Positions 22,766 through 30,653 of a stretch of 64,000 bases of DNA are shown piece after piece. Numbering within the stretch: position 1 is the first letter of the stretch; the number at the start of each line of letters is the position of its first letter. The translations under genes were made by a program, and so were the position numbers. The notes beneath the pieces were generated by a model. It did not search any database and was not told the DNA's origin. It worked only from the letters and a program-made list of their open reading frames with translations. Origin of the DNA: Desulfolutivibrio sulfoxidireducens (GTDB lineage: Bacteria; Desulfobacterota; Desulfovibrionia; Desulfovibrionales; Desulfovibrionaceae); NCBI RefSeq assembly GCF_013376475.1, contig NZ_CP045508.1, positions 1 to 64,000 on the forward strand. Direction: 5' to 3'.

Positions 22766-24487
22766 ATGGCCACCCCCGAGGACATCGCACGGATAAACGC
22801 CCGCCTGGGAAAGGCCCTTTCCCTGCGCGGCCTGCCGCCCGAGGAGCTGACCGCTCCCGGGGGCGTCCTGCTCACGGACCAGATCCTGGTCCGGCGGATG
22901 GCCTCGCCCCAGACCGTCAACGCGGTCCTTGGCGAGGTCTTCGGCGTGGAGGCCATCGATCCGTCCATGGTCGCCCTGGATCCGGAATTCGCCCGCAACG
23001 CCCGCCTGCTTTTCCCCCGCTGCGAGGCCCTTTCCCTTCGCGCCGTGCCCCTGCGCTTCGATCGCGGCACGGCCCACGTGGTCATGGCCGTGCCCGAGGA
23101 CGAAGAGGCCGTCGCGGAGTTGGAACACCTCCTGGGGGCGCGGGTCGTGCCCTACGTGTGCCACGCCGAGGGCCTGGCCCGGGCCATCGCCGCGCTGTAC
23201 GGCGACGCCGCGGCCGCCGCCGAGACGCCCGCCCCGGACATGGCCGGACAGGCCGAACGGGCGGCCAAGGCCGTGACCCGCATCGCCGCCGACCATGCCC
23301 GGACCCGCGATCCGGCCGAGGACCCGGACGTGACCGCGCTTGTGCGCGCGGTCATGGACGAGTTGGCCGGAGCCCAGTCCGGAGGCGCGGTCTCGGACAT
23401 CCACCTGGAACCGGGGGTCCGTTCCTGGCGCATCCGGGCCCGCCGCGACGGCATGCTCCACGACGCCCTGATCCTGCCGCCGCCCCTGGGCGCGGCCGTG
23501 GCCAGACGGCTGATGCTTCTTTCGGACATGGACCCGGCCGAGACCCGGCAGCCCCAGGACGGGGCCATCGGGTTCACCCTGGCCAAGGGGCGGCCCATGG
23601 ACATCCGGGTCTCGGCCCTGCCGGCCCTTTTCGGCCAAAAGATCGTGATGCGACTTTTAGAGAAGGGCAAAAAAAGCCTGCGCCTTGAGGACCTGGGCTT
23701 TACCGAACGCGAGGACAGGATCCTGCGCGCGGCCCTGGCCGCGCCGAACGGTCTTCTCCTGGTCACCGGTCCCACGGGCTCGGGCAAGACCACCACCCTG
23801 TACGCCTTTCTGGACCATCTCAACACGCCCGAGGTGAACATCCTCACGGCCGAGGACCCGGTGGAATACCGGCTGGAGGGGGCCACCCAGGTGCCCTGCT
23901 CCTCCGAGGGCGGACTGTCCTTCGCCCAGGCCATGCGCTCGTTTCTGCGCCAGGACCCGGACATCATCATGGTCGGCGAGATCCGCGACGCCGAGACCGC
24001 CGACTTCGCGGTCAAGGCCGCCCTGACCGGCCATCTGGTCCTGTCCACCCTGCACACCAACGACGCCCCGGGCGCGGTCAGCCGGCTGGCCAACATGGGC
24101 GTGGCCACGCATCTTCTGGCCGCCACGCGGGTCACGGTCATGGCCCAGCGCCTGGTGCGCCGTCTGTGCCCGGACTGCCGCCGGGAGGCGGCCGTCCCTC
24201 CGGATCTGGCCGGCCGCGAGTCCCTGCCGGAGGGCACGGTGGTTTACGAGCCCGTCGGGTGCGATCGCTGCAAGGGATCGGGCTATCGTGGCCGGGTGGG
24301 GGTCTACGAGGTGTTCACCGTGACCCCGGACATGGAGCGGCTTATCCTGGGCGGGGCTGTGGCCGCCGAACTGCGCCGGGCGGCCGAGGCCGCGGGCATG
24401 GACAGCCTGCGCCGCTCGGCCCTGCGCCGCCTGGGCCAGGGGCTGACCTCGGCCGCCGAGGTGGTGCGGGTCACCGCCGACACCTGA
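22766..24487 (+). CDS. GspE/PilB-family secretion ATPase inside the Tad locus
   Basis: A 573-residue hexameric AAA-type traffic ATPase of the T2SS/T4P class, distinct from CpaF. The N-terminal MshE/GspE-N-like domain (about 25-140) is followed by the N2 and catalytic domains. Walker A is GPTGSGKTTT (Lys341), the Asp box lies near LTAEDPVEY, Walker B is IIMVGEIRD, and the His box is STLHTNDAPGA. A tetracysteine zinc site follows (CPDC and CDRC). Signature residues look intact, so it is expected to be active. Its presence between tadB and tadC, beside a complete CpaF, is unexpected. It could power retraction, an alternative substrate or a hybrid platform. Confidence 0.87.
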   Translation: MATPEDIARINARLGKALSLRGLPPEELTAPGGVLLTDQILVRRMASPQTVNAVLGEVFGVEAIDPSMVALDPEFARNARLLFPRCEALSLRAVPLRFDRGTAHVVMAVPEDEEAVAELEHLLGARVVPYVCHAEGLARAIAALYGDAAAAAETPAPDMAGQAERAAKAVTRIAADHARTRDPAEDPDVTALVRAVMDELAGAQSGGAVSDIHLEPGVRSWRIRARRDGMLHDALILPPPLGAAVARRLMLLSDMDPAETRQPQDGAIGFTLAKGRPMDIRVSALPALFGQKIVMRLLEKGKKSLRLEDLGFTEREDRILRAALAAPNGLLLVTGPTGSGKTTTLYAFLDHLNTPEVNILTAEDPVEYRLEGATQVPCSSEGGLSFAQAMRSFLRQDPDIIMVGEIRDAETADFAVKAALTGHLVLSTLHTNDAPGAVSRLANMGVATHLLAATRVTVMAQRLVRRLCPDCRREAAVPPDLAGRESLPEGTVVYEPVGCDRCKGSGYRGRVGVYEVFTVTPDMERLILGGAVAAELRRAAEAAGMDSLRRSALRRLGQGLTSAAEVVRVTADT

Positions 24488-24500
24488 AAAGGGGTGGGAT

Positions 24501-25388
24501 ATGGACAGCGTGATCGTGAAGGATATTGGACTGCTGCTTTTTTTCGCGGGCATCTGCGGCGCGGTCTACTGGCTTTTGCCCCGGCCCGGGGCCGAAACCG
24601 CCCGGGAGTCCCGGGGGGGCGCGGCCGTGGAGGACCTCCTGGGCGAGAGCGCCGGCCTGGCGGCCCTGTTGCGGCCTGTGTCCTCCTTCCTTGAACCCCT
24701 GGCCGGACGGCTGACCCCGACGCGCTACCTGACCCGCGTGGGCCGCTTCCTGACCACGGCGGGCATCGACCGCAAACTGCCGGCCGAGGCCTTCGTGGCC
24801 TTCCAGGCCACCATGCTGGTCATTTTTTGCATCCTCGGGCTGGTGCTTCAGGCCAGGGCGGCCACCATCCTGCTTTTCTGCCTGCTTGGGCTGGTCTATC
24901 CCTATTGGTGGCTCTACGACAAAAAGACCCTGCGCCAGAAGGCCATCACCCTGTCCATGCCCGACACCGTGGACATGCTGGCCCTGTCCACGGCCGCCGG
25001 CCTTGACTTCCAGGCCGGCATCAAGCGCATCCGGGACCTGACCCCGGAGCTTGACCCCTTTGTGGCCGAACTGGCCCTGGTGCACCACAACGTGACCCTG
25101 GGCATGTCCATGGAGGACGCCCTCAAGCTCATGGCCGACCGGGTGGACACCCCGGAGATGCACGCGTTTGCCTCCATCCTCATCCAGGCGCAGAAAATGG
25201 GCTCGTCCATCGCCGACATCCTCAAGGCCCAGGCCGCGCGCATGCGCCAGGACCGTTTCCTGTCCGCCGAGCGGGCCGGGGCCGTGGCCGCCCAGAAGCT
25301 GCTACTGCCCATGGTCGTGTTCTTGTTTCCCATCATCTTCGGGGTCGTATTCGGCCCCTACGTGCTGAAATTCCTCTACAACCGGTAG
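24501..25388 (+). CDS. tadC: TadC inner-membrane platform protein
   Basis: A 295-residue T2SSF-family protein. One N-terminal membrane helix (about 10-26), two central helices (about 104-135), the GspF domain (about 150-270, TVDMLALSTAAGLDFQAGIKR and ASILIQAQKMGSSIADILK) and a C-terminal helix (LLLPMVVFLFPIIFGVVF) match TadC. It pairs with TadB in the base of the Tad machine. ATG 24501 lies 13 bases after the GspE-like stop, with a GGGGTGGG stretch upstream. The family length is normal. Confidence 0.88.
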   Translation: MDSVIVKDIGLLLFFAGICGAVYWLLPRPGAETARESRGGAAVEDLLGESAGLAALLRPVSSFLEPLAGRLTPTRYLTRVGRFLTTAGIDRKLPAEAFVAFQATMLVIFCILGLVLQARAATILLFCLLGLVYPYWWLYDKKTLRQKAITLSMPDTVDMLALSTAAGLDFQAGIKRIRDLTPELDPFVAELALVHHNVTLGMSMEDALKLMADRVDTPEMHAFASILIQAQKMGSSIADILKAQAARMRQDRFLSAERAGAVAAQKLLLPMVVFLFPIIFGVVFGPYVLKFLYNR

Positions 25389-25432
25389 GCCGGGCCGGCG
25401 CGGCGAACCGGACGAAAAGGCGGGGCCATGTC

Positions 25433-26857
25433 ATGAAACTCGGCCTGAGCATCGAACGCGACGGCTCCGTCGTCTCCACCAGACAGCTTGGGCCGGGCGA
25501 ATACGGTATCGGCCGGACCCCGGAGAACGCCGTGGTCCTGCCGGACCCGGCCGTGTCCTCGCGTCACGCCCTTTTGCGCGTGGGCGAAAAGACGGCGGAA
25601 CTGGTGGATATGGAGAGCCTCAACGGAATTTTCCTCGACGGCCGCAAGGTGGGAAAAATCACCATCGGCCGCGCCCTTGAGGTCGACATCTGCGACTACC
25701 GCCTGCGCTTTTCCCCAAAGGCCGACCGGCGACGCCTCCTTCCGGCCATGCCCGCCCTGAACCAGCGGCTGGCCATCCTCGTGGCCACGGCGTTTCTGGC
25801 CCTGGCCGGACTTTCGGCCGCCTGGCTGCCGGGGATGCAGGCCATGACCGAGGCGCGTCTGGCCGAGGGCCTGCGCCGGGGGGCGCTTCTGGCGCGGTTT
25901 CTGGCCGAGCAAAACGTCCTGCCGCTTCGGGCCAAGCTTCTCGATCAGGTCCGGACCACGCCGATATCGGCCGAGGACGGGGTGCGCCAAGCCTTCGTGG
26001 CCGACCCCTACGGCAAGATTCTGGCCCCGCCAAAGGATCTGGGAAAGGGCCTGGACAGCCCCGAGGCCTTGGCCGCGGCCCGGGAACCCGGGATCAGCCT
26101 GTGGACCGAGGCCTCGGGGGAGACCTTCGTGGCCGCTCCCATCCGCGACGACGCCGGGGTGCTCGGGGTGGCGGTCATCGCCTATGATCCGGACCGGGCC
26201 GTGCCTCCCCTGGCCCTGCCCCCGGCCCTGGCCGTTGGCGCGGCGTGCGTCGCGGTCCTGTGGCTCCTGGTGGCCGTTGGCCTCGTTCGCCTGACCTTGC
26301 GACCGGTGCGGCGTCTGGCCGAGGACATCGGCGTGGCCCTCAAGTCCGGGGCCGGGGCCTTGAGCTTCGTTCCCCCGTCCCGGGAATACGCCGAACTCAA
26401 ACGCGCCGCCGAACGGCTTCTGGTCCTGGTCCCGCCGTCCGAACCCTCCGGGTCGTCCGGACCGGGAAGGGCCGCGGCGGCCGCGGCGGCCAGGGCGACG
26501 CCGCCGGGCGCACCCTGGGCCGCACGCCTCGAACCTTCCGGAACGCCCGACGGCGAGGCACAGGCGGCCATGCCCGGCGAGGCCGGCCAGGACTGGTGTG
26601 TGCTTGAACTCGACAGCTTTCTTTTGACCGGCTGGAGTCCGGCCTTCACGGCCCACCTGGCCGCCCCGGATCTGGCCCCGCCGGTGCATCTGCTGACCGC
26701 CCTGGCCGATCCGGCCCTTCTGGCCGCCGTGGCCGGGGTCGTCGAAGACCCGTCGCCCCAGGCCGCGCGCCAGGTGGAAGGCCGGCGGGCGGCGGCCAGT
26801 AAAGGCCCGGGTCCAAAGCCGGGCACGGTTCGCGTTGCGATCACGGAGGCCACATGA
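25433..26857 (+). CDS. FHA domain protein with periplasmic sensor region
   Basis: A 474-residue membrane protein. An N-terminal FHA domain (about 1-95) has the phosphopeptide-binding signature GIGRTPENAVVLPDPAVSSRHA and LNGIFLDGRKV, so it should bind phosphothreonine. A membrane helix (about 108-130) is followed by a periplasmic segment of about 130 residues with a single-domain sensor look (AFVADPYGKIL, FVAAPIRDDAGVLGVAVIAYD). A second helix (about 262-288) is followed by a HAMP-like juxtamembrane part (LTLRPVRRLAEDIGVALKS). The C-terminal 150 residues are Ala/Pro-rich and unassigned. It is part of a run of three FHA genes before the PP2C phosphatase. Confidence 0.82.
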   Translation: MKLGLSIERDGSVVSTRQLGPGEYGIGRTPENAVVLPDPAVSSRHALLRVGEKTAELVDMESLNGIFLDGRKVGKITIGRALEVDICDYRLRFSPKADRRRLLPAMPALNQRLAILVATAFLALAGLSAAWLPGMQAMTEARLAEGLRRGALLARFLAEQNVLPLRAKLLDQVRTTPISAEDGVRQAFVADPYGKILAPPKDLGKGLDSPEALAAAREPGISLWTEASGETFVAAPIRDDAGVLGVAVIAYDPDRAVPPLALPPALAVGAACVAVLWLLVAVGLVRLTLRPVRRLAEDIGVALKSGAGALSFVPPSREYAELKRAAERLLVLVPPSEPSGSSGPGRAAAAAAARATPPGAPWAARLEPSGTPDGEAQAAMPGEAGQDWCVLELDSFLLTGWSPAFTAHLAAPDLAPPVHLLTALADPALLAAVAGVVEDPSPQAARQVEGRRAAASKGPGPKPGTVRVAITEAT

Positions 26858-27927
26858 CCCCGACAGACAATGACCTGACCATCATCCGTCCCCGTTTGGC
26901 CCCGAACCTGGTGGTGCGCGACCCCTCGGGGAAAACCAGGATCGTACCCCTTTTGACCGGCGAAATGACCATCGGTCGCGGCCCGGACAACGCCCTGGTC
27001 CTGGATCAGGCCGACCACAGCGCCTCGCGCCATCACGCCGCCATCACTGTGGACGGCCCGGTGGTTGTCGTGACCGACCGTGGCAGCACCAACGGTGTGC
27101 TGGTCAATGGGGAGCGGGTGGAGAGGGCCGCGATTACGTCCGGCGACGAGGTGCAAATGGGCAAGACCGTGCTTTGGATCGAGGCGGCCGCCGCGCCGTC
27201 CGCATCCGCGTCGCCGCCGGGCCAGTGCGTGCCGCCGCCTGGGGTCGCGAAAAAACCCCGGTCTTCGCGGGTGGTTTTGTACCTGGCGGCCCTGGCCGTG
27301 CTGCTGCTTTTTTTGGGGCTGGCCCTTTTTTCCGGAGACGACGAACCGCAGCCCCAGCCGGCCTCCGAGGCCACAGCGCCGGCGGCGGCTCCGGCGGGCG
27401 AGGTCCCGCCGTCCGACGCGGGCGCTCCCCAGGCCGTCCCCGACGCCACGTCCTCCGCAACGGCCCCGGCCGGTGAGCCCGGCAAGGCGGCCCCGGTGGT
27501 CCCTGACTCCGCCGTCAAGGCGGGAGGGGCGGCCGCGCCCGAGTCGGCCGCGCCGCCCGCGCCACCTCCGGCGGACACTTCGGCCGTGTCGGCCGAGGCG
27601 GCGGAAAAATCCCTGGACCACGCCCGCCAGGGCATGTTTTTCTACAACTCCGGCAAGATCGGGCTGGCCGTCGCCGAGTGGGAAAAGGCCGTGACCCTGG
27701 ACCCGAAAAACGGCCAGGCCGCCAAATGGCTGGCCCGGGCCGAGGGGGAGCTGGACCAGCTCGTGGACAAGCACTACCGGGAGGGCCTGGCGGCCGAGAA
27801 ATATTCCCGCCGGGACGAGGCCCTGAACCATTTTCGCTTCGTGGCCGAGCACTGCCGCGACCGGGCCGATGAACGCTGCCTGGACGCGGCCAGGCACCTC
27901 GGGCAACTGGAAGGAAAAAAGCCATGA
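26854..27927 (+). CDS. FHA domain protein with membrane anchor and TPR tail
   Basis: A 357-residue protein: an FHA domain (about 19-108) with the signature TIGRGPDNALVLDQADHSASRHHA and STNGVLVNGERV, a membrane helix (about 144-164, YLAALAVLLLFLGLALF), a long Pro/Ala-rich spacer, and a C-terminal TPR-like pair (about 250-350, HARQGMFFYNSGKIGLAVAEWEKAVTLDPKN). The topology places FHA in the cytoplasm and TPR outside, or the reverse if the helix is inverted; the sequence does not decide. The start ATG overlaps the preceding stop by 4 bases. Confidence 0.82.
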   Translation: MTPTDNDLTIIRPRLAPNLVVRDPSGKTRIVPLLTGEMTIGRGPDNALVLDQADHSASRHHAAITVDGPVVVVTDRGSTNGVLVNGERVERAAITSGDEVQMGKTVLWIEAAAAPSASASPPGQCVPPPGVAKKPRSSRVVLYLAALAVLLLFLGLALFSGDDEPQPQPASEATAPAAAPAGEVPPSDAGAPQAVPDATSSATAPAGEPGKAAPVVPDSAVKAGGAAAPESAAPPAPPPADTSAVSAEAAEKSLDHARQGMFFYNSGKIGLAVAEWEKAVTLDPKNGQAAKWLARAEGELDQLVDKHYREGLAAEKYSRRDEALNHFRFVAEHCRDRADERCLDAARHLGQLEGKKP

Positions 27928-29672
27928 TCGTCTTGTCCGCCTTCCGCGACGGCCGCCCCGTGGGCCACGTCCAGGCCGAAGAGGGCCGCGTCGTGTCCAT
28001 CGGCCGGGCCACGACCAACGACCTGGTGCTCGAGAGCCAGACCGTCTCCCGCGAGCACTGCCGCATCGTCCACGACGGCACGGGCTGGAGCGTCGTGGAT
28101 GCCGGCGGCAAGGCCGGCGTGTCCGTCGGCGGGCAGAGGGTGTCGGGCTCACGGCCGCTGGCCGACGGCGATACCGTCGAGGTGGAGGATTTCCGGATCA
28201 CGGTCGGCATATCCGCCCCCGAGGCCTCCGCCGCTGACGCCCCGGACCGCACCCGGTTCCGCCCCCGTCCGACCTTTGTCGGGGAGGGCCCAAACGCCGT
28301 GGAGGTCATGGAGGGCCCGGGCCAGGGCACGATCCGGCGCTTCGAGGCCCGGGTCATGATCGGCCGCTCGGCCCGGTGCGATCTGGTCCTGGACGATCCC
28401 ACGGTCTCCAGGGAGCACCTGCTCATCGAGTTTCGCGACGGCCGTTTCAAGGCCGTCAACCAGAATCCGAACAACGCCACGCTCAAAAACGGGGCGCCCA
28501 TCCAGTCGGCTGTGGTGGCCACCGGCGACATCCTGACCATCGGTCCGGCCCGGCTGCGCCTGGCCCTGTCCGGTTCAGGCGGCACGGCCGCCGGGCAGGG
28601 GCTTTTGGCCCGGCTTCTGGGCGACAAGAAGCTCCTTGTGGTCGCGGGCGTGGTCCTTTTTCTCGTGATCGCGGCCCTTTTCTTCCTCGGCGGCCCGGAA
28701 AAGACGCCCCATGAAGCCGTGGTCGCGGGAGAGCGGACCAAGGAACGGGCCATCGAGGACGCGGAATACATGCGCAAGGTCATGACCCTGCTCATCCAGG
28801 CCCGCAGGCTGGCCGACGAGGGCCAGGACGAGCAGGCCATGGCCCGGCTGACCGCCCTTTTGGAGATCGATTCCGGCAACGAGGAGGCAAAGGAACTGGC
28901 GGCCTCCCTGCGGACCAGGATCGACGCCCGGGCCGCCGAGGCCAGGCAGCGCGAGGCCCAGGCCCAGGCCGCCCGGGAAAAGGCCCTGCCGCTTCTGCAA
29001 AATGCCCGGGATCTGCTTGCGGCCGGGGATGTTCCCGGGGCGCGTCAGGCCCTGGAGCAGGCCCAGGCGACCGGCGCGGACCTGCCCGAGGCCCGTGAGG
29101 TCCTGTCCGGGATCGAGGCCCGGGAGGAGGCCGCGCGGCGCGAGGCCGAAGAGCGCAAAAGGGCCGAGACCGAGGAGCGGGCGCATCTGGTGGCCCTGTA
29201 CGACGAGGCCGAGGCCGCCCTGGCCGCCGATGCGCCGTACCGGGCTCTGGTGGCCTACCGCCGGTTGGCCGAGGAGGAGACGGACCCCGGCCGGGCCGCC
29301 GTGGTCAGGAAAAAGGCCGCCGAGATCCAGGACGCCCTGGTGAAACGGGTCATGCCCGACTTCACCCTGGGCCAAAGGCTGTATGCCCAGAAAAAATACG
29401 GCGAGGCCTTCAAGGTCTGGGCCAAGGTCCTTGCGATCTATCCGGACGCCAAGGAGACCAAGGCCAGGGTGGCCGAACTGGCGCCCATGCTCGAGGCCGA
29501 GGCCAAACGGCTCTACGAGGAGGGCCTGGTCTACGACGGCCTGGGCGACAGGGACACGGCCAAGGCCCGTTGGCGGGCGGTGCTTGAGACTATGCCACTT
29601 CAGGAAAACGAATATTATCGCAAGGCCTCGGCCAAACTGTCTCTTTCCCAGGGGGCTGGAGGGGCTCCATGA
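27924..29672 (+). CDS. Double-FHA membrane protein with TPR and coiled-coil region
   Basis: A 582-residue protein with two FHA domains, about 5-95 (SIGRATTNDLVLESQTVSREH) and about 125-215 (MIGRSARCDLVLDDPTVSREH). Both have the conserved GR, S-x-x-H and loop residues. A membrane helix follows (about 236-256, LLVVAGVVLFLVIAALFFL), then a long helical part rich in Ala, Glu and Arg with predicted coiled coil (about 320-440) and TPR-like repeats to the end. It can gather two phosphothreonine ligands. It overlaps the previous gene by 4 bases (ATGA) and precedes the phosphatase gene, which it also overlaps. Confidence 0.82.
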   Translation: MIVLSAFRDGRPVGHVQAEEGRVVSIGRATTNDLVLESQTVSREHCRIVHDGTGWSVVDAGGKAGVSVGGQRVSGSRPLADGDTVEVEDFRITVGISAPEASAADAPDRTRFRPRPTFVGEGPNAVEVMEGPGQGTIRRFEARVMIGRSARCDLVLDDPTVSREHLLIEFRDGRFKAVNQNPNNATLKNGAPIQSAVVATGDILTIGPARLRLALSGSGGTAAGQGLLARLLGDKKLLVVAGVVLFLVIAALFFLGGPEKTPHEAVVAGERTKERAIEDAEYMRKVMTLLIQARRLADEGQDEQAMARLTALLEIDSGNEEAKELAASLRTRIDARAAEARQREAQAQAAREKALPLLQNARDLLAAGDVPGARQALEQAQATGADLPEAREVLSGIEAREEAARREAEERKRAETEERAHLVALYDEAEAALAADAPYRALVAYRRLAEEETDPGRAAVVRKKAAEIQDALVKRVMPDFTLGQRLYAQKKYGEAFKVWAKVLAIYPDAKETKARVAELAPMLEAEAKRLYEEGLVYDGLGDRDTAKARWRAVLETMPLQENEYYRKASAKLSLSQGAGGAP

Positions 29673-30445
29673 GGCTCGAGGCCGCCGGGGTCACGGACAA
29701 GGGGCTTATCCGGGACAACAACGAGGACGCCTTTTTGGCGGATACGGCCTCGGGACTTTTTTTCGTGGCCGACGGCATGGGCGGCCTGGACGCCGGCGAG
29801 GTGGCCAGCGCCTTGGCCCTTGAAACCGTGGCCCGACGACTTTTCCGGGGATCCGAGGCCCCGACCGAGGAGCATCCGCCATTTGACGCCCCGTGGTGGC
29901 GGGGGTGCGCCGACCGTCTGGAGCGCGCCGTTTCCGAGGCCAACCTTGCGATTGTGGCCGAGTCCCGGAGCCGCTTCGGTCCCTCCGGGGGATCGGGCAT
30001 GGGTACCACCCTGGTGGGGCTGTCCGTGTGCGGTGAGGGGTTCGTCGTGGCCAATGTCGGCGACAGCCGGGCCTATCTGTACCGGGACGGAGCCGTGTCC
30101 CTGTTGAGCGAGGACCATTCCCTGGTCATGGCCCAGGTCCGCCAGGGGCTTTTGACCCCGGCCGAGGCCCTGCTCAGCCCCGAGCGCCATGTCATCTACC
30201 GCGCCCTGGGCATGGCCCCGGAGGTGGAGGTGGACCTTTCCCCTGTCGCGGCCCGGCCGGGCGATCTGTTTCTGCTGTGTTCCGACGGCCTGACCGACGT
30301 GGTGGACGACGCCGGGCTGGCCGGCATCCTGTCCGCCGGTGGGGCCGGCGGGCTTTCCGGCCTGTGCCGCGAGCTCGTGGACGAGGCCTTGCGGCTCAAG
30401 TCGCGCGACAACGTGACCGTGGTGCTCGTGCGGGTTCTGGCCTAG
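29669..30445 (+). CDS. PP2C-family Ser/Thr phosphatase
   Basis: A 258-residue PPM-type phosphatase of the PrpC/Stp/PppA kind. The metal-binding motifs are present: RDNNEDAF near 14, VADGMGG with Asp34, ANVGDSRAYL, LLCSDGLTDVV and the final RDNVTVVLV. It should dephosphorylate substrates of the kinase that opens the locus, resetting FHA-dependent interactions. The start ATG overlaps the FHA gene stop. No membrane segment is seen, so it is cytoplasmic. The pairing of a Hanks kinase, FHA proteins and a PP2C in one operon recalls the post-translational control module of type VI secretion. Confidence 0.92.
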   Translation: MRLEAAGVTDKGLIRDNNEDAFLADTASGLFFVADGMGGLDAGEVASALALETVARRLFRGSEAPTEEHPPFDAPWWRGCADRLERAVSEANLAIVAESRSRFGPSGGSGMGTTLVGLSVCGEGFVVANVGDSRAYLYRDGAVSLLSEDHSLVMAQVRQGLLTPAEALLSPERHVIYRALGMAPEVEVDLSPVAARPGDLFLLCSDGLTDVVDDAGLAGILSAGGAGGLSGLCRELVDEALRLKSRDNVTVVLVRVLA

Positions 30446-30653
30446 ACGCCGTTCGTCAAAGAAGGGGGCTGGTTCTCCCGCTTGACAAAGAACGGATTCG
30501 GGATGATTTCTTTTGCTACCGTCCGGGACTTTTCGCTGTGCACAGCGGGTTCCCGGGGTGTCTGTTCCCAGGCGCAGGCTGCGCACCCGCCTGGGGACGG
30601 TCCGTGTGATCCGGGGTTCGTGAGGGCCTGGTTTCCGAGCGAAAGGAAGGGTT
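30446..30653. promoter_or_regulatory. Leader of the PPC-clostripain gene: -35 element and strong hairpin
   Basis: A perfect TTGACA at 30482-30487 lacks a good -10 at 16-18 bases, so the promoter call is weak. It forms the right half of an imperfect stem with GTCAAAGAAGGGGG starting near 30455, which may act as an operon-end terminator. At 30564-30598 there is an 11-bp stem (GTTCCCAGGCG / CGCCTGGGGAC, one G-T pair) with a 13-base loop, 55 bases before the start codon. It has no T run, so it is more likely an mRNA stability or control structure. Confidence 0.4.

Noticed and set aside
30440-30500. Sigma-54 promoter in the leader of the protease gene
   Set aside because: The GG and GC dinucleotides are not 10 bases apart, so the core spacing requirement fails.
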